Below, one piece after another: positions 8,612-21,300 of a stretch of DNA of 64,000 nucleotides (positions are counted from its first letter, which is position 1; the number at the start of each line of letters is the position of its first letter). The notes under the pieces are model-generated. The model had not been told where the DNA came from, ran no database searches, and saw only the letters and a program-made list of their open reading frames with translations. This stretch comes from Citrus sinensis. Its lineage: Eukaryota; Streptophyta; Magnoliopsida; Sapindales; Rutaceae. The stretch spans positions 27,721,501-27,785,500 of the forward strand of contig NC_068559.1 in assembly GCF_022201045.2 (NCBI RefSeq). Direction: 5' to 3'. The translations under genes were made by a program, and so were the position numbers.

Positions 8612-9735
8612 GTCAACTCCATTACAATCATAACAGTTCGGCTTTAAATTAGTAATAATCCAATCCTCTAAGTTTGAAGAGAAAAAACTTCCTCGTAATC
8701 TACACGAGACTATATCTAACCAAATACGTTTGGCAGCCACACAATCTCTAAGGGCATGAAGGGAGTCTTCCATACAAACTTTGCATCTCTCACATTGATT
8801 TTCTGTCAAAATGTGTCTTCTAGCAAGCTCAGCTTTGGTCTTTAACTTGTTTTGAATAGCCAACCACATGAAGGTTTTGACACTTTGTGGCCCTTTCCAG
8901 CTCCAAATAAGTTCCCATCTTGGTCCAATATGACTGGAGGCTCTGTTTGAAATATTTTGATAAGCTGATTTCACTGTAAAATTACCCTTAGTCGAGAAGC
9001 CCCAAAATATACGGTCCATACCACCCTCGACACAAGGTGGCATAATGGCCGCAATAGCAAACACTAAGCTATGAGGAAGATAATTACTGAAAGTAACCCA
9101 ATTCCATTGCCCATGATCGTTCACATAATCCCTAATCGAATTTTCCAGCATATGACTCGGCACCGGCCTCACAACATAATCCTTCAAACTGACATTTTGC
9201 CTAACCCAACAATCTTTCCAAAACCGAACTCTTGACCCATCTCCAACTTGCCAACAAATCCCTTGCAAAACTTTATGCCAAACCGTACCCACTGCACGCC
9301 ACACATAAGAACCATATTTTGTAGGTAGCTCTGTGGGGAGGTTATCATTCTCAACGCCGTATTTAGAGCATAACACTTTAATCCACAGGCTAGTAGGAGA
9401 CACAATAATATTCCACCCAATCTTCATCAAAAGCGCATCATTGATGTGGCGAAGATTTTTTAAGCCAAGCCCGCCTACCATTTTAGGTTGACAGATTCTT
9501 TCCCAACTAGCCATGGCCATGCTCTTCCTCTCGCTATTCCCACTCCAAATAAATCGGCGAGAAATGCGATTGATTTTTTCTTGAGTGCCTCGCGGAATCA
9601 TTGTGGTTTGCATAGAGTAAATTGGCAAGGCTTGGATTACCGCTTGAGTAAGGGTCAGCCTTCCAGCAAAAGAGAGATGCTTCGCATTCCATCCTGAGAG
9701 CCGTTTGTCCACCCGATCTAGCACCTTCGCATTCC
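8612..9735 (-). mobile_element. LINE (L1-type) reverse-transcriptase fragment, interrupted by the gypsy element
   Basis: On the minus strand this reads as the C-terminal part of a plant L1-type ORF2: the thumb region (LDRVDKRLSGWNAKHLSFAGR), the PMVGGLGLKNLRH-like block, and a Cys/His zinc-finger region of the zf-RVT type (CERCKVCMEDSLHALRDC). The fragment begins near 9735, so it is 5'-truncated before the catalytic RT motifs. At 8611 it runs into the gypsy LTR. The open frame continues about 20 codons into the LTR (to 8549), which gives an artificial chimeric ORF that should not be annotated as a gene. The rest of the LINE should lie beyond the gypsy 5' LTR, left of the window. Confidence 0.88.
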
Positions 9736-10289
9736 ATCACTTGTCTTTCTTAATACACCAAGATTGCAACCTTACAGCAATATCCAAGCTAATTCTTAAT
9801 CTCCCATGTACTATGTTACCAAATGGTCACAATCTCCCCAATCAATCAATTCAAAATCTGTCGGCTCTGCCTCAAGAATTGATATATTCTAACTGAAATT
9901 GAAATTTACTTATTAAATTATTAATTTCCCACCCCACAACCTCGGAATACAAAACTCAGACAGGAAGGCGAACATTCAAGTTTCAACCTGATAATAATTC
10001 AAAAAAGAAAGTTTGAATATGATAAAATTGAACATTATTTACGAAATTCATAATAAGGCCCCTTCTCTTTAACTAGTCTTGCTTGGAACTATCAGGTAAT
10101 GTAACTGAAATGAAATGAATTCATGATAAAATAAGTGAACTTGAACGATCTTTACGATGAAAAGTACTATAAAACATGGATTCCAACATTCAACCAAATT
10201 ACCATAAACAAAATTTACACATCTTCAAAGGGCAAAGGAAAAAATGAAATTATTATTATTTTTTTTACAAAACTATTAATCCTCAGGCG
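9736..10289. other. Intergenic, no gene seen
   Basis: AT-rich sequence between the LINE fragment and the PH-like gene. It will contain the 3' UTR of the minus-strand gene that ends at 10290. No other structure was recognised. Confidence 0.6.
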
Positions 10290-10883
10290 TCAGAACCCTT
10301 TAGGGCCAGTTTCTTTGAAAACGACAGGCTGCTCAGCCATGGAGACACAATACTTGGCAATCTCTCTAAACTTAGGGACACTTCTGAGATCAACCTTAGT
10401 ACCATCTTTCAATGTAATGATAATGTCACCCCAGTCACCAATAAACCTCGGCACTACTTGCACGTCCTTGATCACTTTGTAAGAGAAGTCACTCCTATCC
10501 TCCCCCGTCCATCCTGAAATAACCGTCACCCGCAGGTTTGTAAACCTGTATCTCAAGTTAAAAGCTCTTGAAACTGCTGCTAGAGTCAAGGGTAGCCAAA
10601 AAAGAGTGAAACCCAGAAGCAGGTTGGCTAAGAGGTCGCCGTAGTGTGCCCCACCATCGAAGAAGACGGTTTCTTTATTGGTGGTTGTGGTGCTGGTGGT
10701 GATTGGGGTTTCGTTGGGAGGAGAGGACACGCTTAACTTGGTGATTGGTCTGTTATGTGTGACTGTGAAAGTGGGGAATGAGGATGGGGAGGGGGGTTTG
10801 GAGAAGAGATAGATGGACTTGTGGGTGATACCGGCGGCGGCGGCGGCGGCGGCGGTTGGGGAGAGAATTCTGGTGGATGCCAT
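10290..10883 (-). CDS. Plastid-targeted membrane protein with bacterial-PH-like domain
   Basis: A single-exon gene of 197 codons. Residues 1 to about 70 are rich in Ser, Thr, Ala and Pro with few acidic residues, like a chloroplast transit peptide, and include an Ala run encoded by GCC repeats. One hydrophobic segment (about 84-104, LLANLLLGFTLFWLPLTLAAV) is a likely membrane helix. Residues about 110-176 (RYRFTNLRVTVISGW ... DIIITLKDGTKVDLRSVPKFREI) resemble the bacterial PH domain seen in small plant plastid proteins of unknown role. I recognise the family type but not a named gene, and the biochemical function is unknown. The start is the only ATG upstream of the transit-like region. The Ala/GCC run could vary in length between alleles. 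Confidence 0.85.
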   Translation of the reverse strand: MASTRILSPTAAAAAAAGITHKSIYLFSKPPSPSSFPTFTVTHNRPITKLSVSSPPNETPITTSTTTTNKETVFFDGGAHYGDLLANLLLGFTLFWLPLTLAAVSRAFNLRYRFTNLRVTVISGWTGEDRSDFSYKVIKDVQVVPRFIGDWGDIIITLKDGTKVDLRSVPKFREIAKYCVSMAEQPVVFKETGPKGF

Positions 10884-10989
10884 GGTGGGCGCCTTACTTT
10901 ATCCGTTAATCAAACAGAGGGTAAAGGCATCTTCGTCGGTTGATTTGTGAAGAGAGATTGCATGCGAGTTTCGGTGGACGAGTTTTTGA

Positions 10990-10995
10990 CACGTG
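10990..10995. promoter_or_regulatory. G-box CACGTG upstream of the PH-like gene
   Basis: ACACGTGGC lies about 107 bases upstream of the ATG on the minus strand. This is the G-box/ABRE core recognised by bZIP and bHLH factors, placed plausibly for a proximal promoter. Confidence 0.45.
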
Positions 10996-10999
10996 GCAA

Positions 11000-13900
11000 G
11001 TCAGAAACAACCCATTTTTATTGAGTGGCCCCATGGGCTGATAAGTAGAAGCGTTAGCCTAAACCCAAACGGTGACACTATTGACACTCCTCAAGAATCC
11101 TCTTGCCACCCGTTATCTTATTGAACCTACTAAAATATATTGACCCAATAGTGGCGTTAAATGAAAAAAAAAAAAAGAAAACGGGGTGGCACAAATGATG
11201 GATCGGACAATGTTCTGGTAATTTTGAAGCAGTAAATCAATGGACAACTGTTCGTCACTCATCAAACGAAAGCAAATTACGAGTACAAAGATAAATGACA
11301 AAAGAATTTGTTACCACGCACTCTTTCCATTATTTGGAAATCAATTAAAAAATATATATAGAGAGAGAGAGAGAGGATATGCTATTTGTGGGTGCTTAAG
11401 AGTTCGTAACAAGAAGTCTGCAATTCGTGGGTGTTCTTAGAAGTTCAGAGAAATAAAATTCTGTCGAGTTATACGTAGCTTTAATCATGGATATAACTGT
11501 AAATTCGTGGACGGGGATTCATTAGGATATAAGAGGGGTGCTAATAGCACTGCTCTGAAAGGCGTTCTACTGTTGATGGAAGTTTTGGCGAAGCCCACCA
11601 AAACATAACATCTGAAGTCAGAAGGTTTGTTGTTTATGCACCTCAAAAATAAATAAATAAATAAACGGAGATAAACAAGCGAATTTACTATAATACTGTT
11701 CAAGTAACCTCGGAAATTTACAGTAATTACCCAAAATTAAGATTGATTTACAAAAAGAATTCACTTTTTTTTTTTTATGTAACTCTAGTAGAAAAAAATA
11801 TGTATCAATACAGTCTGTCTTACAGTTGTTATTATCCATAATTCTGCTTTTTGTCTCCGGAAAATCGAAAATAAGAAAAATGGTAAATGAGTTATTACGT
11901 AAATTAATACTAATTTTAGACCATTTTCATAAATTTCCCGATGCAAACAAGGACCACTTTTGAGCCCCAGCCTGGACACCAATAATTCATCAGCATCAAC
12001 CTCGAACTTTGGTATATATAAAATAATAATAATAGAATAATGCTTTGATTTTTATTATTATGTTAGTGCATGGATGAGTAAGATGCATTTTCAAATATTT
12101 GTTTGATTCAGCTGAAGTGATCACTTCGGCAAATTAATAAAAGTTGCTTGTTATTATATTCTGTTAGCCGTTGACACCACCCCCAAAAATTAAAAAAAAA
12201 AAAAACCCAGTTTATATGTTATTGGCATTCACATGTTGGCTTAGTTTAAAAGTAGCAATTATATATCTGGGAACTGAACTGTCTCACTAATTCCAGGCTA
12301 TTTTTATTCCATTGTTAATATTAATATAGTCTTCTAAATGCTTACTTAAAGGAATCGACACCGCCATGCATGTGGCCGCTTGGCAAAGTCTTCCCAGACA
12401 ACAATTTTTAATACGGCCACTAAAACTACCATCAATTGCCAAATTAGTTTGCAGCAATGTTGCCAATGCCAAAGATTACATCAACCTGCAGCGTCACATG
12501 ATTTAAGAATAAACAATGTGCGTATATAGCGGCTGAGCTTACCTGCTTGATCTTCGTTTTTCAATATCTCAAGATATTATTGAGAAGGATATATCTGAAG
12601 ATTCTGTCACATGTTTATAATCTGGGTTACGTGTATGTTGAGTGGCAGGGTCTAGTTATTATCTGTTATGACAGTTAGTGCCCACAAACTGTAAAATCTG
12701 AAAGCGAAAGGCACAACACAAGCGCTTTTAGCTTCCATTCTGCAGTGATGGATTAGATTTGCAATTTGTGAAATCTCCATGCTCATCATGTTTGCAGATT
12801 GATTCCAGGTGGGCAAAACATTAGTTTATTTGAATATGGTATCAAGTTAAGGAAACTTTGAAAAAAAAAATGTCATGTCAAGGAAACAATTAATCCTCGA
12901 GGTTATGATTTTAGAATCCCAAGATTTGTGTCATGATAATGTAGTAGTTGTAATGTTTTCTTTGATTTGTAGCTTCCATTATAATGCTTTGTGTAAATGA
13001 ATGAATCCATTCCCTCTCCATATTACGTATATTATATGCAAAAGCAACAGCTTAACTTAGAATTTTAAGCGAGTGTATGTGCATTTTTTACAGTATGAAA
13101 CACTAAATTGTGACTACTCTCAGAGAGAAACAATGGAATGGAGTTTGTGAAAAGAGACTGAATGACGTGTAACATGATAAATATGAAAGTGGGGTTGAAA
13201 TAGAGGGGAATGAACGTGGGACGCAAGGGAGTGGGTGGCAGTGGGTCACATGAAAGAAAAATTTAAAGGAAAAAAGAGAGAGCAGTGTTGACTGACAATC
13301 GACTGAGTACTGACTCTGCTCTCTGAATCTGATCGCCATAAGTTGGGTTGGGTAGAATGAATAGTTTAGACTTTAGATAGCTTTTGAATTGGATTGAAAC
13401 CATTCAATTCACATTTCCACTTTCATTTTCATTTCTTTTTTAAAAAAAAGAAAAAGAAAAAGAAAAATTCTGTTAATGCCAGCCAGTATGCCACGCCCAA
13501 TGTCATCTTCACGAGAACGACCATTTCCAACTCTCCTTTGGTTTCTTCTACACTTTCACATATCTGTTTGTCGTCTTCTTCTCTTGGAATGTGTGTCTGA
13601 TACCTCTTTTACGTTATATACTTTATTTATTTATTTATTTATATGCTTTTAAAACTTCAATAACTTCTAGTAGATTTTGTTCACCATTTGGGTTACCGTG
13701 TAGGCCCGGAGGATGAAATCAGCACCCATCATCACAAAAGATTTCGCTTCGGACCGCGAGTGACCATTCAATTTTCTTCAACAGTAAAAAGAAAATAAAA
13801 ACAAGTCATGAACATATGTATACATGTTTCCAAACCAACTGAGAGGGTGGATAAACAATGAAAGATTAATCAATATGTAAAGAGATAGCGAAGCATTCTT

Positions 13901-14267
13901 GTATTTCATGGCCCATGCTAGCTAATAGCAAGTAGCAGGAGGCTAGAGCTGCCAAGAGGACTACCAAAATGTAATTGTCGCTTTGATTTTATTTTCGGTG
14001 CCCGTGATCCAAATAACTGGCAAAACATAACATTTTAACTCAAAAACACATACCCTTTTATTTCTTCATAACAAAGATCTTCAGCCCTCATGGAAAGTAC
14101 TCAACTTGATTATATTCTACTTGATAAGCCACTCTAACAAGTACCAAAACATGGACTAGAAACTCATACGGAAAAAAACTAGGGTAAGCAAATTGCCATA
14201 GCAGTGCAGGGAAACGGGTATATTACAATTTGACACTTAGCTTATTTGGAGTCGATGATGATTAATT
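11000..14267. other. Intergenic, no gene supported
   Basis: About 3.3 kb without a convincing coding region. Visible items are a (GA)n run near 11360-11374, several A- or T-runs, a near-perfect 20-bp palindrome near 12113-12132 (GCTGAAGTGATCACTTCGGC) and short ORFs with no recognisable protein. The right end will include the 3' UTR of the homeobox gene. Confidence 0.55.
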
Positions 14268-15687
14268 TCAACTGAAATTGTGTTGCTCCAACCATGGCCA
14301 GAATCCAGATTGATCATCCATGCCACAGAACATGCTGCTAAGGCTTTCTTGATCTTTAGTACCCTGCATATTCTGTTCAATCTTCTGGCATTGAAGATCA
14401 GGCCTTGACGATGATGAGTTATGGAAAAGTTGTGCTGCTACTGTTGGCCTTACCGACGATGTTGATTTTGTTGGAAACAAGTTTCTGCTTGTTGGATGAG
14501 TAGACATAGGGCTGTCAATGGCTGGTGTCCTTGAAATATCCAACTTGATATCAGAACTGTTCTCACTTCTATTGCTGCAAGACCCCTCAGTTTCTTTATT
14601 GAGGTTTATAGATTCAGTCACCTCCCTGCTTTTCAGAGCCATTATCTGCCAACATAAAATTAACCATTCAAAGTGTGTGTCACCAGAGAAAATTCTAATT
14701 TTCCCAATAGACAAAATATATAAGAAATTTAAACTATGACAATTATGCAAGAGAAAAGTTTTAGCCATGATTACCCGTAATTTACCTTTAAACAGTTACC
14801 CAATAAATATATCAAAAAGCTAAAGAAATGATGATGGAGAAAAGAAAGCTTTATGAAAAAGCCTCCACTGGTTATTAAAAGGTTCTGAAAATCATGATAC
14901 ATGAAAAGGTCAAAAATTATGAAACCATTAAAAAAAGGACATGATTTCCAACTTTATTCTACAGATTCAATGGAAAAACGTGCATATAATTATTAGAAGA
15001 ACATACAATAATTCATCACTCTGCACCCCACAAACTAACAAGCTAGTAATATTTCAAAAATAAATCAATGGAATTCAAGACAAACCTCTGCATGAAGCTT
15101 CTGATTTTGAGCTTGGAGTGCTTCGCGGTCGGCTTTGACTGCTTCATATTGTCTCTTGAGAAGATCATAGTCTTTCTCAAGCTGCTTGGTCTTCCATCTG
15201 GCTCTCCTGTTTTGGAACCAAATAGCAACCTGTCTTGGTTGCAGCCCAAGAGCCCTAGCCAACTGCATTTTTCTCTCTGGCTCAAGCTTGTTACCCAATT
15301 CAAAGTTCTTCTCAAGGGTCTTCACTTGTTCCATATTAAGCCTCCTCTTCTTCTCTCCTGCTTGTGATCCATCATCAGAAAAATCATCCTCCCCATTTGC
15401 TTCTTCTCCCGCATCAATCCCTGAAAATGACATTGATCGCTTCCCTAAGAAAGATGCAACCCCTGGACAGAAACATAATTGATTTTATTTCAAACCTGCG
15501 GTTATAAGACAAATTATATATATGTTATATATGTATATCAATGAGTTACATAGGGGGTACCATGAAAGTCTTGGGGAGCACAAGAGGGAAGAATTGGATT
15601 CAGAGAAGTGGGGGTTTGATGTTCATCTTCATGGGGAGTTTGAAGCATGAAATTTGTTGGGAAGAAAGCCATCCCATTGCAAGACAT
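14268..15687 (-). CDS. HD-Zip class I homeodomain-leucine zipper transcription factor (ATHB13-like)
   Basis: Three exons on the minus strand join into 293 codons: 15687-15561, 15462-15086 and 14645-14268, all with GT-AG introns and closed phase. The product is a nuclear DNA-binding protein of the HD-Zip I family. An N-terminal [14 protein letters not shown] block matches the ATHB13/ATHB23 group as I know it. An acidic stretch (about 59-73) precedes the homeodomain (about 80-138, recognition helix WFQNRRAR at 124-131). The adjoining zipper has hydrophobic residues at exact heptad spacing (L137, L144, V151, L158, L165, L172). The C terminus ends in an aromatic-acidic motif (SGFWPWLEQ), typical for activation in this family. 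ATHB13 is linked to cotyledon shape and stress tolerance in Arabidopsis. Total length agrees closely with that protein. Confidence 0.93.
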
Positions 15688-16058
15688 GACCTTAGCTAGC
15701 TCTAGCTTAAGCTAAACTTTTCCCACCAATATGCTTAAGAACTGTGGTAATGATCTTACTGTCATGTTCAAACTTGAGAAAGAAGGATGAGGAATTAATA
15801 GAGCTGGACTTAAAAAAGTGCAAATATAAGCTCTTGACGGATCTTAAAGTAAATTAAAGCTTCTTCAACTTATATGTAGGAAGGAGATGCAAATATTGGT
15901 GGGAGAGATTGCTTATATACCTTAAAGCTGGGAAGAGATCATTTTATTTGATGTGAACAAATTATTACATTTTATATGAAAGAAAGCAAGGGAGGGATGG
16001 GGGGATATTGGGGGTTTGAGGAGGGTGTGGGAGAAAATCTTCTATAGTTTATGTTCTC

Positions 16059-16066
16059 TTTTTATA
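16059..16066 (-). promoter_or_regulatory. TATA box of the HD-Zip gene
   Basis: Read on the minus strand this is TATAAAAA, about 370 bases upstream of the start codon. Transcription would begin near 16030, giving a leader of roughly 340 bases, long but acceptable for this family. Confidence 0.45.
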
Positions 16067-16619
16067 AAATGGAATTATAAGATATGTTTTTCTTTTCCTT
16101 TTTAGTGTAATTTTGGTAAATATTGGAGAACGTTATGTTATTCAATCATCTTTATACCTAAAGGATAAAAGAAACTTAAAAATTGTTAATTTTCCCCCGC
16201 AAACCCCACTTTATATGGCAGTGACATAAGCCAAATGACCATGTGTTCAAATGAAAACGATGTAACTAGGTAATTATTGCAAGGTTGAAAACTTGTGGTG
16301 ATTTATATAAATATAAATAATATTTTTGTTTTCTTGCGCCCTCAGTCTTAAGAGACAAGTAGTGGTGTTATCTCAATGAAGACAGTTGTCTTTTAACATA
16401 TATAATAAACTTTAAAATGAGAAGCAAACCACTTTGATTCGATTGTTTTTTTTTTTTTTTTAATACTAGGTACCCACTAGATTATTGTATTGCACATATA
16501 TTTACAATTATAGCAGACATTATATTGATATTTACAATCAAATATATATTACTGAGACTTACATTATTATATTAAATTTTATGAAGTACATGTCAAGATG
16601 AAATAACCCTCACAAAAGC

Positions 16620-16765
16620 GAGATGTCTTTACTCCACTTAGATTTCGCAAGGGAGAAGAATTTATAAATGTTTAGCCCCCACAATACTTTTGTGAGGACT
16701 TAAACCACTGTCCTTATGCTTGTGACGACAGTAGCCCAACCACTTCGGCCAAAGGCGTAGTGGCA
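16620..16765 (-). mobile_element. tRNA-derived SINE-like element
   Basis: On the minus strand TGGCCGAAGTGG (from about 16751 down to 16740) matches an RNA polymerase III A box, and GGTTTAAGTCC (about 16706-16696) matches a B box at tRNA-like distance. This is the head of a tRNA-derived SINE. The limits and target-site duplication are not clear, so the element is probably old. Confidence 0.5.
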
Positions 16766-16770
16766 CGTTG

Positions 16771-16830
16771 ATTTTGATTCCATTGTTAAAGGGAGAAAAT
16801 AATTTTGATTCCATTGTTAAGGGAGAAAAT
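16771..16830 (+). repeat. Tandem duplication, about 30-bp unit
   Basis: The unit ATTTTGATTCCATTGTTAA plus GGGAGAAAAT occurs twice head to tail (16771-16801, 16802-16830), differing by about one or two bases. It lies between the two SINE-like elements. Confidence 0.75.
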
Positions 16831-16855
16831 GGGCCTCATTTTAAATGGAACTTTT

Positions 16856-17075
16856 TTTTTTTTTTTGGTCTTATCCACGAGGTATCCTGGGGAGGGCTCC
16901 AACTGTGGGAGACACCTTTAAGCCCGTACCACAACCCAGACTAGAAGTCCCCGCTCGAACCGGGAGGCACAGGTTCTCCCAACAAAGGCGACTTCCCTGC
17001 GACTCGAACTGGGGAGCAAACCCAGTCAAGCCACTTAAGGGGACTCCATTGCCAGTGGAGCCAACACTTTGTTGG
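16856..17075 (-). mobile_element. Complete SINE with 15-bp target-site duplication
   Basis: Read on the minus strand the element starts AACCAACAAAGTG, carries an A-box-like TGGCTCCACTGG, a B-box-like GTTCGAGTCG and a second GGTTCGAGC, and ends in a poly(A) tail (the T-run on the plus strand). It is bracketed by identical 15-bp repeats TTAAATGGAACTTTT at 16841-16855 and 17076-17090. Internal pol III boxes, A-tail and long target duplication together identify a SINE insertion. The perfect duplication suggests it is fairly young. Confidence 0.85.
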
Positions 17076-17090
17076 TTAAATGGAACTTTT

Positions 17091-18339
17091 ATGTGAAGTG
17101 GGTGCATGACTTGAAAGCCAAAAAAAAAAAAATCCCCATAAAATGCTCGTTATCGTTCACTATTTTTTTTTAATACATTGTAATGTCATATTTTCAAATT
17201 TGTTGCGACACTGTTTAGATGTTATGTTACGAGTACAGCACCGTCCAATATCTGAGTTCAAAATATACTTGATCTTGAGTTCAAAATATTCTTACTCTTT
17301 GTTCACATAATTTTTTTTAAAAAAAACAAAAAATCTCACATAATGCACGCATGTGACTTGAAGTCTTGAACTCTGTGTATAAAAGAAGTATTTCACTAAC
17401 TACTAAGTGGTTTTCTTTTGTTTACCAGTCACTCTCATCGATATAAGAATCAAAGCTCTCCAATATAAGAATCAAAGCGAAGACGAGGACAGAGGCAATT
17501 AATCTATAAATGATTTTTTTTTCAGTTTTTACCAATCATTTCAAAGGTTGAATGTAAATCAACATTAAGATTGATTGATTGAATCAATCAAATTTTCAAC
17601 TATTACAATTGTAATACTTCATTTGCATATTTGCAATCTTAATTTATATAATTTGAGTATTTGTACTTATGAATATATAAGAATAAAATTTATCTTTTTT
17701 ATATTGATTTGAAAAGTTTTCAAATGTATTGTTATATTAACAATTCTGTAGCAATTCTATTCAGATACTTTGTTACAACAGTTTCAAATATTGTGTGGGT
17801 TCATGACAGGCATGATCTCTATTGAAAATATTGAAAAATAGATTCTCACACAGTGTATGCATGAGTGTTTTATTGACTATTAGCTTATTCTCTTTTGTTC
17901 ACCATTCATCTCATCAAGAACAGCAATTTTCTTTTTGGAAACTCTTACCATCTATAGATAGATACAATTTGAAATTTACTAGGATCAAATGTCTGTGCTT
18001 ATTAGTGTATAGCTAAAAAATTTACACCCATTGATATTCGGAGAAAAATTTACGCAATTCACAATTGAGCTAAGAGATCTAAATGAGCTCTTATGAAAAT
18101 TCGAATTCATGCCCTCAAATGAGTTACCACGAGAATACAAGGCCAAGTGGCATCAATAACAATAAATAAACCCCGAAAGAATTTCAAGTGGGTTCGTATA
18201 TAATGTTAATTTGTAAAAGTAACCTAAAAGAGAGTAACAACATTGTAATTGATAGTTTATGTTGTGATGTCTTAGCGAAGAAAAGAGATTACTTAGGACA
18301 AAAGAGAAATGAGCTGGTTTTATGGATATTTAGGTTTAA

Positions 18340-18378
<39 letters not shown>

Positions 18379-21300
18379 CTAGGGGATGGGTCCAAGAAGA
18401 GGGACAGGGTTTGCTACCTAACCCACCAACAGGTATCGTGCACTAAGACGAAACTCTTTCAAATTCATTATCCTTTCGTTCATCAGTCATCACCACTACT
18501 TAGCACTCAGTAGCTAGCAGCGTTTTTGTTTTTCTTATTGCTTAATGTTTAGCCCCTTCTTCTTCTGACTCCGCGCATTCGCGATGCATGCAAATGGCTC
18601 TTGTTGTTTTGTTATTTGATCAGAGAGAAACTGAAAGAGAGAGATGAGGGGCTTTGAGAAGCCCTAATCAAATTACCCTACAAGAGCTGGTCTTTTTTGT
18701 CACTGCATACTATTACCATACACGCGTATACGTGCCTTATTTTATTTGAAATTTTATTACTTAGTATATTTCCATCTCTGCCGATCGATCATAAATCTCA
18801 CTGCTTCTAGTCATTTCTCTCTCTCTGTTCTGCGACATCCTCACCAACTTGCGGCCCTCCTCATGTCCAATCCAGTTTCTCCTTGCACAAATAATATAAT
18901 GTTGCTATTTAAATACTCTCTAATAACTCATTGTTAAATTTTAATTACTAACTGATTTTCAAATGAATGTTATCTGAGTTCGAGTTATTAGGGAGATAAG
19001 ATAAAAAAAAAAAAGAAAAAGAAAAATTGATCTTTGGATTTTACCCACCTCCCAATCTTTGAAAAAACAAAATTAAATTAAAAAATAACTCTTACTAAAC
19101 TCATTATTATATTAGTTTTGTTAGTTGGTTTAATTAATTAGTAAACTTTTTGTGCAGTGATATTATTAAAGCAGTTAGATTTCAAAGTCTATTCATATGT
19201 ATTAGAATTAATTGCAGAGAAATTTTCAAAAAAAAAAAATTTAATCTTAGACGAGCATGTTTAGTGGAATAGTTGTATAATATTTTTTAGTTTGTTTCGA
19301 AACTAGGACGGAGAAGTCATTAAGATCAAATCAAAAGGTAGTCCTTAGATACCATAAATGTAATAGAGTACACAAAAATGGGTGGAAAAAGTAAATTCGC
19401 CGCACCCTCAACTTAACAAAATTCTGACTGCTAATAGACAGACGCCTCCATCATCATCATCCATCCATTCAATCGTACATCTTTGAACTGTGGATTCATA
19501 TTTTTGGTTGAGTTGGTTTCACAAATCTGCCACACTGCTTGCCTTTTCATCTTCAACTTTACACTTAGCTTTGAAAGTCAAATATTATATACGTTGCTTT
19601 CAAATGGGCAATCACAAGATGTCCCGTTACTTACCTATCATTAATATTATATTCTATACAGTCTTCTGGTTCATCGTTTAAAATTTCGCATACCTGGTTC
19701 CACTTTACAGTGTTAGAAAATAATACTGATAGTGCAATAGTGAAGGTACGAAACATATATCGATCGATCCTTAACTTTCTTTCATTTGTATGCCTCAGTT
19801 TCACGTCTCATTGTCTTGTGCATGTTATTTTTGGCAAAAAGAAATGAAGATGGGGCGGCTTAAATATAATAATAAACAAACAAGATTGTCAGATTTAATA
19901 TATAATAATCGCCTAATAGATAAGAAGCATCATATAATTAAATTGTTTTTTTAAGTTACCCAGAAGCACACTCCAATGCACATGGACATGGCACAAAGTG
20001 TGTGGTCATAGCTGATCAACCCTGTTGGCCTCATTAGCAAAATTGATCTCACTTTCAAATCATATGTAACGAATCGATCACAATTAATACACACACACAC
20101 ACAAAGAGAGAGGGAGAGGGAGAGGGAGGGAGGCAGAGAGAGAAAGTAAAGCCTTTCTATAGCGATACTCTAGGAATAATCTCTATGTAGTCAGAAAAAA
20201 ATAATAGTTCCAATTACAAATAAGAATTTATTTTATATTACAATAAATTATAATTTTTCTAAATCTTGTCCTTATAAACTTATCTTCATATAATAATAAT
20301 TATTTGTATGTTGCAAAAAATATGTGTTATTTACATTAAAGGTTTAAGATGAAACAAATATTTTTCTAAAGTTGCTTGGGGCAGTGACCATTTTCTAGAG
20401 TTAGTTACAAAATCATTACATAATATTTATAAAAGTTATATCGAGAGAAAAAAAAACATTAAAGAAAATGTAAAGGCTTAGATTTTTAAGATGACTTTGT
20501 TTATTGCTAATTGTATAAGATTCATGTAGTTCATCTCTATATCACTAGGACTAATGATAAGTAAGTCAAACCAATAATTTTCGAGATTATACTTTGACCA
20601 AGTTATTACCTCCTCATAATAATATGTAGTCCTATCATTATAACTATAGGGATATTTTACATTTTTTACAATTGAAGTTTGAACCGTATTCAGGATTGTT
20701 ATGAAAGAATTTGGATATCATGCTAATCTAACAAGGCTGAAGTTTTAAGATTGAAATAGTATTTGTTCATCTCGAAAATACAAGATAGAAATGCCATAGA
20801 CGTGCACTGCTAGCTGTACTAGCTGCTACAAAAATAATTTTAACAAGTTCAGAGCCTAATACATTTTCAACTTTTCTAATTCTACTACGGAAAAGGGGGG
20901 AAAGGATCTATGATCTATCAACCACTAAAATTAAAGGAGTTGTACACAAATTACCTTTAGTACTTACAATGTCGCTTTGTTCTTTTACACATGGATAAGT
21001 CATGTACAAGTAATAGTGAAAGCAATTCACGTTAATAAAGTTCCACTATTTTTTCCACAATTTCTTTTTCTTTTTCTCGCTTTATCAATTTGTCATATAG
21101 CAACAGCATGGAAAGAAAGGAGACACATTGGTCCCATGAAAAGAATTTAAGTCTCCAACCTATGGTCCTCAAAATAGCTCATTTAGCCACAGACATACAA
21201 ACCCACAAATTCGGATACAAATGATCTAAAATGGATTTCAATTTTTTGATTAGCAGTCTTTCAACTGATATTCAGATGTGAAATGGAGAGAAAAGGAACC

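Noticed and set aside
12287..12472. Minus-strand ORF with a faint RNase H-like look (AIDGSFSGRIKN)
   Set aside because: Too short, with no catalytic residues in order and no neighbouring LINE sequence.
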